Shown here: piece by piece, positions 46,123 through 56,006 of the stretch
How positions within the stretch are numbered: the stretch's first letter is position 1
How the letters are laid out: each line of letters begins with the position of its first letter
NCBI RefSeq assembly: GCF_036010505.1
Contig: NZ_CP108569.1
Location: forward strand, 2,916,001 to 2,980,000
DNA from: Streptomyces sp. NBC_01197
GTDB lineage: Bacteria; Actinomycetota; Actinomycetes; Streptomycetales; Streptomycetaceae
Reading direction: 5' to 3'
DNA: 64,000 bases
Position numbers and translations under genes: made by a program
Notes under the pieces: model-generated
The model's input: only the letters and a program-made list of their open reading frames with translations
Told to the model about the DNA's origin: nothing
The model's database searches: none

Positions 46123-46965
46123 TCAGCGGCCGCTGCCGACTTTGCCGCCCCGGTGGCGCAGCCGCAGCCGCAGGGGCAGCAGCGCGGACTCGATCTGCGT
46201 CGCCAGGTCCATCTTCGACACCCCTTCGGCGCGCTCCTCGAAGCGGATCGGGATCTCGACACCGTTGTGGCCGCGGCGTACCGCCAGGAACTTCAGCTCC
46301 ACCTGGAAGCCGTATCCGGCGCTGCCCAGCGTCCTCAGGTCCACCGCGCGCAGCGTCTGCGCGCGCCACAGGTTGAACCCCGCGGTGATGTCGCGGATCC
46401 GGGTGTCCAGGATGGTGCGCGCGTACTGGTTGGCGAAGCTCGACAGCAGCTTCCGGTGCAGGCCCCAGTCCTCGTCGAGCGAGCCGCCGTCGACGTACCG
46501 GCTGCCGACGACGAAGCCCGCGTCGGTCGCCAGCGCGGTCCCCAGCAGCTGCGGCACTACGTGAGCGGGGTGGCTGCCGTCGGCATCCATCTGTACGACG
46601 TAATCGGCGCCCTCGTCGAGCGCGGCCAGCATCCCGGCGGCGTAGGCGCGCCCCAGGCCGTCCTTCTCCGTGCGGTGCAGCACGGTCATCCGCGGCCGCG
46701 CCCCGGCGGCGCCTGCTGCGTTGTGCCGCGCTGTGTTGTGCTGGGCCGCGTTGTACTGGGCTGCCAGCTCGTCCGCCAGCCGGCCGGTGCCGTCGGGGCT
46801 GGCGTCGTCCACCACCTTCAGCTGGAGACCGGGCAGCGGCAGGGCCAGCACGGCCTCGGCGGTGCGCGGCAGACTGGCGGCCTCGTTGTACGTCGGCATC
46901 ACCACGGTCAGCGGCAGCGCGCCCCACTCCTGGGGGAGCTGCCCGGTCGCGGAGGGCTGGGGCAT
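46123..46965 (-). CDS. family 2 glycosyltransferase, polyprenol-phosphate mannose synthase-like
   Basis: This is a 280-residue GT2 enzyme like dolichol/polyprenol-phosphate mannosyl transferase. It shows TVVMPTYNEAASLPRT, VVDDASPDGTGRLADEL, YVVQMDADGSHPAHVVPQLL (DxD), VVGSRYVDGGSLDEDWGLHR and IRFEERAEGVSKMD. It has no C-terminal membrane domain, so it is the short, soluble Dpm1 type. A repetitive stretch (AQYNAAQHNTARHNAAG) interrupts the region after the first Rossmann strand pair and looks inserted. In Streptomyces such enzymes feed protein O-mannosylation; the role is inferred. Confidence 0.88.
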   Translation of the reverse strand: MPQPSATGQLPQEWGALPLTVVMPTYNEAASLPRTAEAVLALPLPGLQLKVVDDASPDGTGRLADELAAQYNAAQHNTARHNAAGAAGARPRMTVLHRTEKDGLGRAYAAGMLAALDEGADYVVQMDADGSHPAHVVPQLLGTALATDAGFVVGSRYVDGGSLDEDWGLHRKLLSSFANQYARTILDTRIRDITAGFNLWRAQTLRAVDLRTLGSAGYGFQVELKFLAVRRGHNGVEIPIRFEERAEGVSKMDLATQIESALLPLRLRLRHRGGKVGSGR

Positions 46966-47050
46966 GGGATCTCCGTACGTCGGCGATGTGCGCTTCCCTG
47001 CGGGCCACAGGCCCGCGCAACGCCGGCCCCGGTCTCAGCAGACCTCGGCC

Positions 47051-47902
47051 TCAGCAGCAGCCGGCCCCCGGCAGGGTCCGCATATTACGTGCCTCACGGC
47101 TCCTGGCCGCGAGCAACTCGTCGGCGGGGTAGCCCACTTCCTCCAGCGTCAGCCCATGTGGCCGCACCACGCGCACCGAGGAGTCGCGCACCGCGACGGT
47201 GAGCACCTTCCCCGGCCACTCCACCGGCCGGTGCCCGTCGCCGACGGAGAGCAGCGCGCCCACCAGTGAGCGGACCATGTTGTGGCAGAAGGCGTCGGCC
47301 CGCACGGTCCCGGTGACGACCCCGTCGGTGCCGCGCTCCCAGAGCAGCTGCTGGAGGGTGCGGATGGTGGTCGCGCCCTCGCGCTTCTTGCAGTACGCGG
47401 CGAAGTCGTGCTCCCCGATGAGGGCCTGCGAAGCGGCGTTCATCGCCGCGAGGTCCAGCTCCCGGTCGTGCCAGAGGACGTGCCCGCGCAGCAGCGGATC
47501 GACCCCGCCGGGCCGGTCGCTCACGCGGTAGGCGTACCGGCGCCAGATCGCCGAGAACCGGGCGTTGAAGCCCGGCGGCGCCTCCGCCACCCGCCACACC
47601 CGTACGTCCTGGGGAAGCCGCCCGGACAGCCGCCGCAGCAGCATCTCCCGGTGCTCCTCCCACACCTCACGGGGGAGGTCGACCTGCGCGACCTGGCCGC
47701 GGGCGTGCACCCCGGCGTCGGTGCGGCCGGCGACCGTCAGGTCGTACGTCGTGGCCGAGCGGGTCACCGTACGGATGGCCGACTCCAACTCGCCCTGCAC
47801 CGTGCGACGTTCGTTCTGCTTCGCCCAGCCGGAGAAGTCCCTGCCGTCGTACGCAAGGTCCAGCCGCACCCGTACCGAACCGGGCTCCACCTCATCACTC
47901 AC
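47051..47902 (-). CDS. truA: tRNA pseudouridine(38-40) synthase TruA
   Basis: This is a 283-residue pseudouridine synthase acting on U38-40 of the tRNA anticodon arm. Catalytic D62 lies in [50 protein letters not shown] and [20 protein letters not shown] are family motifs. The C-terminus carries an extra tail after [17 protein letters not shown]. It lies downstream of rplQ, the conserved actinobacterial arrangement. Confidence 0.96.
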   Translation of the reverse strand: MSDEVEPGSVRVRLDLAYDGRDFSGWAKQNERRTVQGELESAIRTVTRSATTYDLTVAGRTDAGVHARGQVAQVDLPREVWEEHREMLLRRLSGRLPQDVRVWRVAEAPPGFNARFSAIWRRYAYRVSDRPGGVDPLLRGHVLWHDRELDLAAMNAASQALIGEHDFAAYCKKREGATTIRTLQQLLWERGTDGVVTGTVRADAFCHNMVRSLVGALLSVGDGHRPVEWPGKVLTVAVRDSSVRVVRPHGLTLEEVGYPADELLAARSREARNMRTLPGAGCC

Positions 47903-47980
47903 CAGCGCATCCTCTCAGCCTCACGCGCCCCACCGCACACCGTCCGCACCTGCCACAAGGTCCGCACCCGCCACAAGCAG

Positions 47981-48020
47981 AACGGGCCCGCACCGCCCCG
48001 GAGGGAGATACGAGCCCGTT
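47981..48020 (-). terminator. possible hairpin after rplQ
   Basis: AACGGGC (47981-47987) and GCCCGTT (48014-48020) are complementary 7-bp arms with a 26-nt GC-rich loop. They lie between rplQ and truA. A modest candidate for the end of the alpha operon. Confidence 0.45.
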
Positions 48021-48059
48021 CGGCTGTCCTGCGTCTTCAGAATGCCGCCCTCGGAAGGG

Positions 48060-48554
48060 TCAGGCGTCCTTGGACTCCGCCTCGACCGGCTTGGCGTCCT
48101 CGACGACCTCGGCCGGGGCCTCGGTCTTCGGGGCAGCGTCCTTGGCGGCACGCTTGGTCGCGGCCTCGGCCTCACCGGTGGCCTGCTGGGCCACGGTCAG
48201 CGCCTCGACCAGCTCGATGACCGCCATCGGGGCGTTGTCGCCACGACGGTTGCCGATCTTGGTGATGCGGGTGTAGCCACCGGGGCGGTTCTCGTACCGG
48301 GGGGCGATCTCGGTGAAGAGCGTGTGGACGACGCCCTTGTCCGTGATCGACTTCAGCACGAGGCGACGGTTGTGGATGTCGCCCTTCTTCGCCTTGGTGA
48401 TGAAACGCTCCGCGACCGGACGCAGGCGGCGAGCCTTGGCCTCGGTCGTGGTGATGCGGCCGTGCTCGAACAGCGACTTCGCGAGGTTCGCGAGAAGCAG
48501 ACGCTCGTGCGCGGCGCTGCCGCCCAGACGGGCACCCTTGGCAGGCTTCGGCAT
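48060..48554 (-). CDS. rplQ: 50S ribosomal protein L17
   Basis: This is a 164-residue L17. The body is [20 protein letters not shown] with [20 protein letters not shown] and [20 protein letters not shown]. The C-terminal ~45 residues are an Ala/Glu/Lys-rich extension ([20 protein letters not shown]), common in Streptomyces. The ATG at 48554 is preferred to one slightly upstream. A perfect hairpin separates it from rpoA. Confidence 0.97.
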   Translation of the reverse strand: MPKPAKGARLGGSAAHERLLLANLAKSLFEHGRITTTEAKARRLRPVAERFITKAKKGDIHNRRLVLKSITDKGVVHTLFTEIAPRYENRPGGYTRITKIGNRRGDNAPMAVIELVEALTVAQQATGEAEAATKRAAKDAAPKTEAPAEVVEDAKPVEAESKDA

Positions 48555-48635
48555 GGTGTTTCTCCTTGTGATCTGCACCGGCCGTATCAGGTACCGGTGT
48601 CAGTAACCGCCGGGCTGCTGCCCGCCGGAAGTCCA

Positions 48636-48669
48636 CGGCCGGGCCCCGGGAGATCCCGGGGCCCGGCCG
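48636..48669 (-). terminator. perfect 15-bp hairpin between rpoA and rplQ
   Basis: CGGCCGGGCCCCGGG (48636-48650) pairs perfectly with 48655-48669 around a 4-nt loop, 8 nt after the rpoA stop. It is strong enough to terminate or attenuate, lowering rplQ relative to rpoA, or to stabilise the upstream mRNA end. Confidence 0.75.
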
Positions 48670-48677
48670 GAGGCGTA

Positions 48678-49700
48678 TCAGTACTGCTCGGTCTCCACGA
48701 AACCGGCGTCCGCGTCGTCGTCGGCGCCGAAGGCGTCGGCGGCGGCGGTCGGGTCGAAGCCGGGAGGCGAGTCCTTCAGCGCGAGGCCCATACCGGCCAG
48801 CTTCGCCTTGACCTCGTCGATCGACTTCGCACCGAAGTTGCGGATGTCGAGCAGGTCGGCCTCTGATCGCGCCACGAGCTCACCCACGGAGTGGATGCCC
48901 TCGCGCTTGAGGCAGTTGTACGAGCGGACGGTGAGCTCGAGCTCCTCGATCGGCAGGGCCAGATCGGCGGCGAGCGCGGCGTCCGTCGGCGACGGGCCCA
49001 TGTCGATGCCCTCGGCGTCGATGTTGAGCTCGCGGGCCAGACCGAACAGCTCGACCAGGGTCTTACCGGCCGACGCCATGGCGTCACGGGGACGCATGGC
49101 CTGCTTGGTCTCGACGTCGACGATCAGCTTGTCGAAGTCGGTGCGCTGCTCGACACGGGTCGCCTCGACCTTGTACGTGACCTTCAGCACCGGGGAGTAG
49201 ATGGAGTCGACCGGGATACGGCCGATCTCCTGGCCCAGCTGCTTGTTCTGCACGGCGGAGACGTAGCCGCGACCGCGCTCGACGGTCAGCTCCATCTCCA
49301 GCTTGCCCTTGCCGTTCAGCGTGGCGAGGACCAGGTCGGGGTTGTGCACCTCGACACCGGCCGGCGGGGCGATGTCAGCAGCGGTGACCAGGCCGGGGCC
49401 CTGCTTGCGCAGGTACATCACGACCGGCTCGTCGTGCTCCGAGGAGACGACCAGCTGCTTGATGTTGAGGATGAGGTCGGTCACGTCCTCCTTGACGCCC
49501 GGCACGGTGGTGAACTCGTGCAGGACACCGTCGACGCGGATGCTGGTGACAGCGGCGCCGGGGATCGAGGAGAGGAGCGTACGGCGGAGCGAGTTGCCGA
49601 GGGTGTATCCGAAACCAGGCTCCAGCGGCTCGATCACGAACCGCGAGCGGTACTCGTCGACGACCTCTTCGGTCAGCGACGGACGCTGAGCGATAAGCAT
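48678..49700 (-). CDS. rpoA: RNA polymerase alpha subunit
   Basis: This is a 340-residue alpha subunit. The N-terminal assembly domain has [35 protein letters not shown] and [20 protein letters not shown]. The C-terminal DNA-binding domain begins near 250 and includes [20 protein letters not shown] with the [15 protein letters not shown]hH region. The acidic C-terminal tail ([14 protein letters not shown]) is typical of Streptomyces. The start [13 protein letters not shown] is chosen by similarity. A hairpin upstream suggests it is also transcribed apart from rpsK. Confidence 0.99.
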   Translation of the reverse strand: MLIAQRPSLTEEVVDEYRSRFVIEPLEPGFGYTLGNSLRRTLLSSIPGAAVTSIRVDGVLHEFTTVPGVKEDVTDLILNIKQLVVSSEHDEPVVMYLRKQGPGLVTAADIAPPAGVEVHNPDLVLATLNGKGKLEMELTVERGRGYVSAVQNKQLGQEIGRIPVDSIYSPVLKVTYKVEATRVEQRTDFDKLIVDVETKQAMRPRDAMASAGKTLVELFGLARELNIDAEGIDMGPSPTDAALAADLALPIEELELTVRSYNCLKREGIHSVGELVARSEADLLDIRNFGAKSIDEVKAKLAGMGLALKDSPPGFDPTAAADAFGADDDADAGFVETEQY

Positions 49701-49859
49701 GCGGTGATCCTTCAGTCGTGGGCGCCCACTATTTGACGCCCCCAATGTTCTGCTGTGACGCGGTCCTGCTGTGATGCGGTCCTGCTTGGTGCTGCGCAGG
49801 CACATGAGACGCGCGCCTGCCGCACACGTACTACAAGAGTACGAGTCCTACAAGGGTAC

Positions 49860-49891
49860 GGGCGGTACGCCGAAAAGAGGCCGTACCGCCC
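49860..49891 (-). terminator. hairpin between rpsK and rpoA
   Basis: GGGCGGTACG (49860-49869) and CGTACCGCCC (49882-49891) form a perfect 10-bp stem with a 12-nt loop, in a 225-nt spacer that is long for a ribosomal operon. It is probably a terminator or attenuator, with an rpoA promoter downstream. Confidence 0.75.
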
Positions 49892-49925
49892 GCCTAACCC
49901 TGTGGAACAGTCCGACGCCTGAGCG

Positions 49926-50330
49926 TCAGACGCGACGCCGCTTCGGGGGGCGGCAGCCGTTGTGCGGGGTGGGGGTGACGTCCTGGATCGAACCGACCTC
50001 GAGGCCGGTGGCCTGGAGGGAGCGGATCGCGGTCTCGCGGCCGGAGCCGGGACCCTTCACGAAGACGTCGACCTTGCGCATGCCGTGCTCCTGCGCGCGA
50101 CGGGCGGCCGACTCGGCGGCCATCTGCGCGGCGAAGGGGGTGGACTTGCGCGAGCCCTTGAAGCCGACGTGGCCGGCGGAGGCCCAGGAGATCACGTTGC
50201 CCGAGGGGTCCGTGATCGAGACGATCGTGTTGTTGAACGTGCTCTTGATGTGGGCATGCCCGTGAGCGACGTTCTTCTTTTCCTTGCGGCGCACCTTCTT
50301 GGTAGCACCCTGACGGCCCTTAGGAGGCAT
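49926..50330 (-). CDS. rpsK: 30S ribosomal protein S11
   Basis: This is a 134-residue S11 with the basic N-terminus [20 protein letters not shown] and [20 protein letters not shown] plus the C-terminal [17 protein letters not shown]. It is part of the alpha operon after rpsM. Confidence 0.99.
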   Translation of the reverse strand: MPPKGRQGATKKVRRKEKKNVAHGHAHIKSTFNNTIVSITDPSGNVISWASAGHVGFKGSRKSTPFAAQMAAESAARRAQEHGMRKVDVFVKGPGSGRETAIRSLQATGLEVGSIQDVTPTPHNGCRPPKRRRV

Positions 50331-50402
50331 GTCTTACTCCCGGTGGAGTGGAGGTGATCGGTCCTACAGCGAAGACCGCTGAACAGCGTCCCTAGCTGAG
50401 GA

Positions 50403-50783
50403 CTACTTCTTGCCCGGCTTCTTCTTACCGGCGATCGCGCGACGCGGGCCCTTGCGGGTACGAGCGTTCGTGCTGGTGCGCTGGCCGTGGACCGGAAGCC
50501 CACGACGGTGACGCAGACCCTGGTAGCAGCCGATCTCGACCTTGCGGCGGATGTCGGCCTGGATCTCGCGGCGGAGGTCACCCTCGGTGCGGAGGTTGGC
50601 GTCCACGTACTCGCGGATCTTGACCAGGTCCTCTTCGGCCAGATCACGAACGCGGGTGTTGGGGTCAACACCGGTGGCGGCCAGGGCCTCCTTGGACCGG
50701 GTGCGCCCGATGCCGAAGACGTAGGTGAGGGCAACCTCCACGCGCTTTTCGCGCGGGATGTCAACACCTGAAACGCGTGCCAT
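50403..50783 (-). CDS. rpsM: 30S ribosomal protein S13
   Basis: This is a 126-residue S13: [20 protein letters not shown] at the N-terminus, [20 protein letters not shown] and the basic tail [19 protein letters not shown]. It leads the rpsM-rpsK pair. A perfect hairpin lies 54 nt upstream. Confidence 0.99.
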   Translation of the reverse strand: MARVSGVDIPREKRVEVALTYVFGIGRTRSKEALAATGVDPNTRVRDLAEEDLVKIREYVDANLRTEGDLRREIQADIRRKVEIGCYQGLRHRRGLPVHGQRTSTNARTRKGPRRAIAGKKKPGKK

Positions 50784-50836
50784 TCAATGGCTCCTGTTGA
50801 TATCGGGGGTCTTCCGCAGAGCCTCTCCCAGACGAA

Positions 50837-50859
50837 AGTGCCTACGTTGCGTAGGCACT
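50837..50859 (-). terminator. perfect hairpin between rpmJ and rpsM
   Basis: AGTGCCTACG (50837-50846) and CGTAGGCACT (50850-50859) form a 10-bp stem with a 3-nt loop. On the minus strand it is followed by a short T-rich stretch (TTTCGTCTGG). It fits a terminator or attenuator in the 191-nt rpmJ-rpsM spacer. Confidence 0.8.
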
Positions 50860-50974
50860 ATTCCGGGTCCCCGGCCCCCGCCGGAGGTGTCGCCCGCTGT
50901 GTCAGCTGGGCGGGCCCTGCGTATGTACGTATTTACGTGCGTCGCGCGAAGAACTGCGAGGTGCAGGTCGTGCG

Positions 50975-51088
50975 TCAGCCCTGGCGCTGCTTGTGGCGCA
51001 GGTTGTCGCAGATGACCATGACCCGACCGTGACGGCGGATCACCTTGCACTTGTCGCAGATCTTCTTGACGCTCGGCTTGACCTTCAT
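50975..51088 (-). CDS. rpmJ: 50S ribosomal protein L36
   Basis: This is a 37-residue L36 ([20 protein letters not shown], then [17 protein letters not shown]), too short for many ORF scans. The zinc ligands C11, C14, C27 and H32 are all present, so this is the zinc-binding version. Zinc-free paralogues elsewhere often respond to zinc starvation in Streptomyces. It lies between infA and rpsM. Confidence 0.98.
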   Translation of the reverse strand: MKVKPSVKKICDKCKVIRRHGRVMVICDNLRHKQRQG

Positions 51089-51150
51089 GGGATGTCAGGT
51101 TCTCCGGGTCGGTGCCACCACCGCGCCGTGAAGCGGGGTGCGGGCAAGAT

Positions 51151-51372
51151 CTACTTGTAGCGGTAGACGATCCGACCACGCGTCAGGTCGTACGGAGACA
51201 GCTCCACGACGACCCTGTCATCCGGGAGGATACGGATGTAGTGCATCCGCATCTTGCCGCTGATGTGCGCTAGGACCTTGTGACCGTTCTGAAGTTCCAC
51301 CTTGAACATTGCGTTCGGGAGGGACTCGATCACGGTGCCCTCGATTTCGATGGCACCTTGCTTCTTGGCCAC
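51151..51372 (-). CDS. infA: translation initiation factor IF-1
   Basis: This is a 73-residue OB-fold factor: [57 protein letters not shown] start is used, as in many Streptomyces infA genes. An upstream TTGACA on the minus strand (51526-51521) is the best -35 candidate, though no good -10 pairs with it. Confidence 0.98.
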   Translation of the reverse strand: MAKKQGAIEIEGTVIESLPNAMFKVELQNGHKVLAHISGKMRMHYIRILPDDRVVVELSPYDLTRGRIVYRYK

Positions 51373-51584
51373 GCTTCGCCCTTCGAATCGGCTACCTTGA
51401 TCGGCCCCGTACAGCACGGATGTCGACATGGCATGCATGAAGACATACGGGTATACGCGAGCCGACGAGTCAGTCTACGTCAGGGCATCCATAAAGACGA
51501 ATCCGGGAAGACTGCCCTGCTGTCAAGATCCTTAAGCCACCCGGCCGCACAACGGCCACCCTCGCCCCGCACTCGGCCACGTGG

Positions 51585-52430
51585 TCAGCCGAGCGGGTCG
51601 GGGGCCGTCGTCACACCGAGCTCCGCCAGCTTCGCCTTGCCGCCGTCCGGCGCCGTCAGCACGATCAGCCCCTCGTCGGTCACCGCGACCGAGTGCTCCC
51701 AGTGCGAGGACCAGGACCCGTCGGTCGTGATGACCGTCCAGTCGTCCTCCAGCACCTGGGTGCGGGGCGTACCGAGCGAGACCATCGGCTCGATCGCCAG
51801 GCAGAAACCGGGGACCAGCTTCGGGTTGTGCCGGCCGATGAGGCGGCGCTTGTCGACGTAGTTCAGCAGATGCGGGTCCATGTGCATCTCGGAACCGATG
51901 CCGTGGCCGCCGTAGTCCTCGATGATCCCGTACTTGCCGGAGGACGGGCGGGGCTGGCGGCGGATGTAGCCCTCGATCGCCTTCGACACCTCGGCGAGCC
52001 TGGCGCCCTTCTTCATCGCGGCGATCCCGGCCCACATCGACTCCTCGGTCACCCGGGAGAGCTCGACCAGCTCGGGGGCGTGCCCGGTGCCGACGAACGC
52101 GGTGTAGGCGGCGTCGCCGTGCCAGCCGTCGATAATCGCGCCGCAGTCGATCGAGATGATGTCCCCGTCCTTGAGGACGGTCTTCTCGTCCGGGATGCCG
52201 TGGACCACGACCTCGTTCACGGACGTGCAGATAGTGGCGGGGAAACCGCCGTAGCCGAGGAAGTTCGGCTTCGCGTTGTGGTCGGCGAGCACCTTGCGGG
52301 CCACCTGGTCCAGGTCGTTCGTGGTGGCCCCGGGTACCGCGGCCTCACGGGTCGCGGCGTGGATCGCGGCGACGACCAGCCCCGCCTCACGCATCTTCGC
52401 GATCTGCTCGGGAGTCTTGATCTCCACCAT
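51585..52430 (-). CDS. map: methionine aminopeptidase
   Basis: This is a 281-residue type I methionine aminopeptidase. Metal ligands sit in [20 protein letters not shown]-like sequence (two Asp), [18 protein letters not shown] (His) and [10 protein letters not shown] plus [18 protein letters not shown] (Glu). It removes initiator Met at the ribosome. The start [12 protein letters not shown] is chosen with GGAAGG 8 nt upstream; a slightly longer start exists. A hairpin separates it from adk. Confidence 0.96.
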   Translation of the reverse strand: [281 protein letters not shown]

Positions 52431-52475
52431 CGAAATTGCCTTCCGCATCGAACCGGGATCTATCTGCTCAACAGT

Positions 52476-52508
52476 ACGGCCGCGGCGTCCTGGGGACACC
52501 GCGGCCGT
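52476..52508 (-). terminator. hairpin between adk and map
   Basis: ACGGCCGCGG (52476-52485) and CCGCGGCCGT (52499-52508) form a perfect 10-bp stem with a 13-nt loop in the short adk-map spacer, directly after the adk stop. A terminator or attenuator. Confidence 0.65.
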
Positions 52509-52526
52509 GCGTACACGTGCTGCCTG

Positions 52527-53183
52527 TCAGACCTTGTCGGTCTGCAGGGCCTCCATCGCCCTCGCGGTCACCTCGGTGACCTTGCCGAGCGCGGAGATCG
52601 TCGACACCAGGCCCTGGGCCTTGTAGTGGTCGATGATCGGCTCGGTCTGCGTGTGGTAGACCTCCAGCCGGGTGCGCACCGTCGCCTCGGTGTCGTCGCC
52701 GCGCTGGTAGAGCTCGCCGCCGCAGATGTCGCAGACACCCTCGTGCTTCGGCCTGCTGTACTCGACGTGGAACACATGGCTTGAGTCGTTGCGGCAGATA
52801 CGCCGGCCGGCGATCCGCTTCACGACCTCGTCCTCGGGGACCTCGAGGTCCAGCACCGCGTCCAGCTTCAGCCCCTGGGCGCTCAGCCACTCGTCGAGTG
52901 CCTTGGCCTGGGTGACGTTGCGGGGGAAACCGTCGAGGAGGAAACCGCCCTCGGCGTCGGGCTGGGACATCCGGTCCTGCGCCATCCCGATGGTGACCTC
53001 GTCGGGGACCAGCTCGCCGGCGTCCATCAGCGCCTTGGCCTGCTTGCCCAGCTCCGTGCCCTGACTGATATTGGCACGGAAGAGGTCGCCCGTGGAAATG
53101 TGCGGGATCGCCAGGTCCTTGGCAAGGTACGCGGCCTGCGTGCCCTTGCCCGCCCCGGGCGGTCCGACGAGGACGATACGCAT
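52527..53183 (-). CDS. adk: adenylate kinase
   Basis: This is a 218-residue kinase that balances AMP/ADP/ATP. P-loop GPPGAGKGT is at 7-15, followed by the FRANISQGTELGKQAKALMD and FLLDGFPRNVTQA segments and the LID region around CRNDSSHVFHVEYSRPKHEG with CDIC, suggesting a Cys-containing (zinc-type) lid. Its ATG overlaps the secY stop by one base (TGATG), so it is coupled to secY. Confidence 0.98.
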   Translation of the reverse strand: MRIVLVGPPGAGKGTQAAYLAKDLAIPHISTGDLFRANISQGTELGKQAKALMDAGELVPDEVTIGMAQDRMSQPDAEGGFLLDGFPRNVTQAKALDEWLSAQGLKLDAVLDLEVPEDEVVKRIAGRRICRNDSSHVFHVEYSRPKHEGVCDICGGELYQRGDDTEATVRTRLEVYHTQTEPIIDHYKAQGLVSTISALGKVTEVTARAMEALQTDKV

Positions 53184-54496
53184 CAGCGGAGGAACCCTTC
53201 GTAATTACGCTGCTGGAGCTGGCTCTCGATCTGCTTCACGGTCTCCAGACCCACACCCACGATGATGAGGATGCTCGTCCCGCCGAACGGGAAGTTCTGG
53301 TTCGCACCGAAGCCCACCAACGCCATCGTTGGGACGAGAGCGATCACACCCAGATACAGCGACCCCGGCCAGGTGATCCGGTTGAGTACGTAACTCAGAT
53401 ACTCAGCGGTCGGTCGGCCAGCCCGGATGCCCGGGATGAAGCCACCATACTTCTTCATGTTGTCGGCGACTTCCTCGGGGTTGAACGAGATCGCCACATA
53501 GAAGAAGGCGAAGAACACGATCAACAGGAAGTACGTGATGATGTAAGCAGGGTGGTCGCCCTTGACCAGGTTGTCCTTGACCCAGGTCGCCCAGCCGGCG
53601 GTCGAACCGCTGAACTGCACGATGAGGCCCGGGATGTAGAGCAGCGAAGAAGCGAAGATGACCGGGATCACACCGGCCTGGTTCACCTTGAGCGGGATGT
53701 AAGTGGACGTACCCCCGTAGGACTTACGGCCGATCATGCGCTTCGCGTACTGAACGGGGATGCGGCGCTGGGCCTGCTCCACGAAGACGACGAGGCCGAC
53801 CATGGCCAGACCCACCAGGATCACCGCGCCGAACTCGATCCAGCCGCCGGCCAGCTTGCCCTGCTGCTTGACGGCCCACAGCGCGCCGGGGAAACCGGCC
53901 GCGATCGAGACGAACATCAGGATCGACATCCCGTTGCCGATACCGCGGTCGGTGACGAGCTCGCCGAGCCACATGACCATGCAGGTGCCCGCGGTCATGC
54001 AGACGACCATGGTCACGGTGGTGAAGATCGACTGGTCGGGGACGATCTGGTTGGCCACGGGGCAGCTGCCGAAGAGCGCGCCGGTCCGGGCGGTCGCCAC
54101 CAGACCGGTGCCCTGGAGGATCGCGAGCGCCACGGTCAGATAACGCGTGTACTGCGTGACCTTCGCCTGACCGGACTGCCCCTCCTTCTTCAGGGCTTCC
54201 AGCCGCGGGATCACCACGGTCAGCAACTGCAGGATGATGCTCGCCGTGATGTACGGCATGATGCCGAGCGCGAAGATGGTGATCTGCAACAGTGCGCCAC
54301 CACTGAACATGTTGACCAGACCGAAGAGGCCCTGGTTGGTCTTCGTCTGGTCCAGACACTGCTGGACGTTCGTGTAGCTGACCCCGGGGATCGGAATGTG
54401 CGTTCCGAGCCGGTAGATCACGATGATGGCGAGTGTGAACAGCAGCTTCTTGCGCAGGTCGGGCGTCTTGAACGCTCGGGCGAACGCGGTGAGCAC
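53183..54496 (-). CDS. secY: preprotein translocase subunit SecY
   Basis: This is a 437-residue channel protein with about ten membrane segments, starting LTAFARAFKTPDLRKKLLFT. The plug region and the cytoplasmic loop YAKRMIGRKSYGGTSTYIPL, then VNQAGVIPVIFASSLL, are typical. It forms SecYEG for export across the membrane. A GTG start follows AGGAGG at 4 nt. It is separated from rplO by a large hairpin, so secY-adk-map probably has its own promoter. Confidence 0.98.
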   Translation of the reverse strand: MLTAFARAFKTPDLRKKLLFTLAIIVIYRLGTHIPIPGVSYTNVQQCLDQTKTNQGLFGLVNMFSGGALLQITIFALGIMPYITASIILQLLTVVIPRLEALKKEGQSGQAKVTQYTRYLTVALAILQGTGLVATARTGALFGSCPVANQIVPDQSIFTTVTMVVCMTAGTCMVMWLGELVTDRGIGNGMSILMFVSIAAGFPGALWAVKQQGKLAGGWIEFGAVILVGLAMVGLVVFVEQAQRRIPVQYAKRMIGRKSYGGTSTYIPLKVNQAGVIPVIFASSLLYIPGLIVQFSGSTAGWATWVKDNLVKGDHPAYIITYFLLIVFFAFFYVAISFNPEEVADNMKKYGGFIPGIRAGRPTAEYLSYVLNRITWPGSLYLGVIALVPTMALVGFGANQNFPFGGTSILIIVGVGLETVKQIESQLQQRNYEGFLR

Positions 54497-54656
54497 GGTG
54501 CCTCCTGCGACCCCCGCGCGTCTGCGTAGAGGTGACGGTCTTGAGAATTCGACGATGGACGGTATGCGTATCGGTCAACAGGCGCACCGATACACCACGC
54601 TGAGTACAGACAAGTGCAGCGCCACCATACCGGCGACCCTGCCCCCCTTGGAACGA

Positions 54657-54696
54657 CCAACCGGGGATGCCCTTTCAAAAAGGCATCCCCGGTTGG
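54657..54696 (-). terminator. strong hairpin between rplO and secY
   Basis: CCAACCGGGGATGCC (54657-54671) pairs perfectly with 54682-54696, a 15-bp stem with a 10-nt loop containing an A/T run. It lies 22 nt after the rplO stop and is the clearest end of the spc operon. Confidence 0.85.
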
Positions 54697-54718
54697 GTGT
54701 TCAGATCATCGAGTCGTC

Positions 54719-55174
54719 TCAGACGAGCTCGGTGACGGTGCCGCCCGCGGCGGCAATCTTCTCCTTGGCGGAGCCGGAGACGGCGTCAACCGAAACCGTC
54801 AGCGCCACGGAGATCTCGCCCTGGCCCAGGACCTTGACGAGGCTGTTCTTACGTACCGCGCCCTTGGCGACCAGGCCGGCCACCGTGACCTCTCCACCCT
54901 CGGGGTAGAGCTCGCCGAGCTTGTCCAGGTTGACAACCTGGAACTCGGTGCGGAACGGGTTCTTGAAGCCCTTCAGCTTCGGGAGGCGCATGTGGAGGGG
55001 CATCTGCCCGCCCTCGAAGCGCTCCGGAACCTGGTAACGGGCCTTGGTGCCCTTGGTACCACGACCTGCGGTCTTACCCTTGGACGCCTCACCACGACCC
55101 ACACGGGTCTTGGCGGTCTTGGCGCCCGGGGCGGGCCGGAGGTTGTGGACCTTCAGCGGGTTGTTCTCCGCCAT
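54719..55174 (-). CDS. rplO: 50S ribosomal protein L15
   Basis: This is a 151-residue L15: [60 protein letters not shown]. It starts 2 nt after the rpmD stop and ends at the spc-operon hairpin. Confidence 0.98.
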   Translation of the reverse strand: MAENNPLKVHNLRPAPGAKTAKTRVGRGEASKGKTAGRGTKGTKARYQVPERFEGGQMPLHMRLPKLKGFKNPFRTEFQVVNLDKLGELYPEGGEVTVAGLVAKGAVRKNSLVKVLGQGEISVALTVSVDAVSGSAKEKIAAAGGTVTELV

Positions 55175-55175
55175 G

Positions 55176-55358
55176 TCAGTCGACCTCCTCAACCGTCACG
55201 AGGTGGCGGACGGTGTTAGCCATTCCGCGGAACTCGGGGCGGTCCTCCTTGACAACCACGTCGTGCAGGCGCTTGAGCCCGAGCGAACGCAGGGTGTCGC
55301 GGTGGTTCTGCTTGCTGCCGATGTACGACTTCGTCTGCGTGATCTTGAGGCGAGCCAT
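55176..55358 (-). CDS. rpmD: 50S ribosomal protein L30
   Basis: This is a 60-residue L30: [40 protein letters not shown]. Its ATG overlaps the rpsE stop by one base (TAATG). Confidence 0.98.
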   Translation of the reverse strand: MARLKITQTKSYIGSKQNHRDTLRSLGLKRLHDVVVKEDRPEFRGMANTVRHLVTVEEVD

Positions 55359-55960
55359 TACGCACCCGCTCCCGCACGCGCACGGAGCAGAGCCGCGGGG
55401 GCGACGTCCTCGAGGGGCAGACCACGGCGAGCCGCGATCTCCTCGGGACGCTGCAGGCCCTGGAGGGCCGCCACGGTCGCGTGCACGATGTTGATCGCGT
55501 TGTCGGAGCCGAGCGACTTCGACAGGATGTCGTGGACGCCGGCGCACTCCAGAACGGCGCGCACCGGGCCACCGGCGATAACACCGGTACCGGGGGAAGC
55601 AGGCTTGAGCAGGACGACGCCCGCAGCCTTCTCGCCCGTGATCGGGTGGGGGATGGTGCCCTGGATACGCGGGACCTTGAAGAAGCTCTTCTTGGCCTCT
55701 TCGACGCCCTTGGCGATGGCCGCGGGAACTTCCTTGGCCTTGCCGTATCCGACACCTACGGTGCCGTCACCGTCTCCGACCACGACGAGCGCGGTGAAGC
55801 TGAAGCGACGACCACCCTTGACAACCTTGGCAACGCGGTTGATCGCGACTACGCGCTCAACGTAAGCGGTCTTCTCGGCGGCAGCGCCACCGTCGCGACC
55901 CTTCCGGTCCCGCCGCTCGCCGCCACCGGCACCGCTTCCGCGGCGCTGGGGTCCAGCCAT
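55358..55960 (-). CDS. rpsE: 30S ribosomal protein S5
   Basis: This is a 200-residue S5. The N-terminus is Gly/Arg-rich ([20 protein letters not shown]), followed by the S5 double-stranded RNA-binding region [20 protein letters not shown] and [20 protein letters not shown]. It is in the spc operon, coupled to rpmD. Mutations in this protein class affect spectinomycin response. Confidence 0.98.
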   Translation of the reverse strand: MAGPQRRGSGAGGGERRDRKGRDGGAAAEKTAYVERVVAINRVAKVVKGGRRFSFTALVVVGDGDGTVGVGYGKAKEVPAAIAKGVEEAKKSFFKVPRIQGTIPHPITGEKAAGVVLLKPASPGTGVIAGGPVRAVLECAGVHDILSKSLGSDNAINIVHATVAALQGLQRPEEIAARRGLPLEDVAPAALLRARAGAGA

Positions 55961-56006
55961 TGGATTTACCTCTCTCTGTTACGTCCGTTAGTCCCGGAAC
56001 CGGGGC

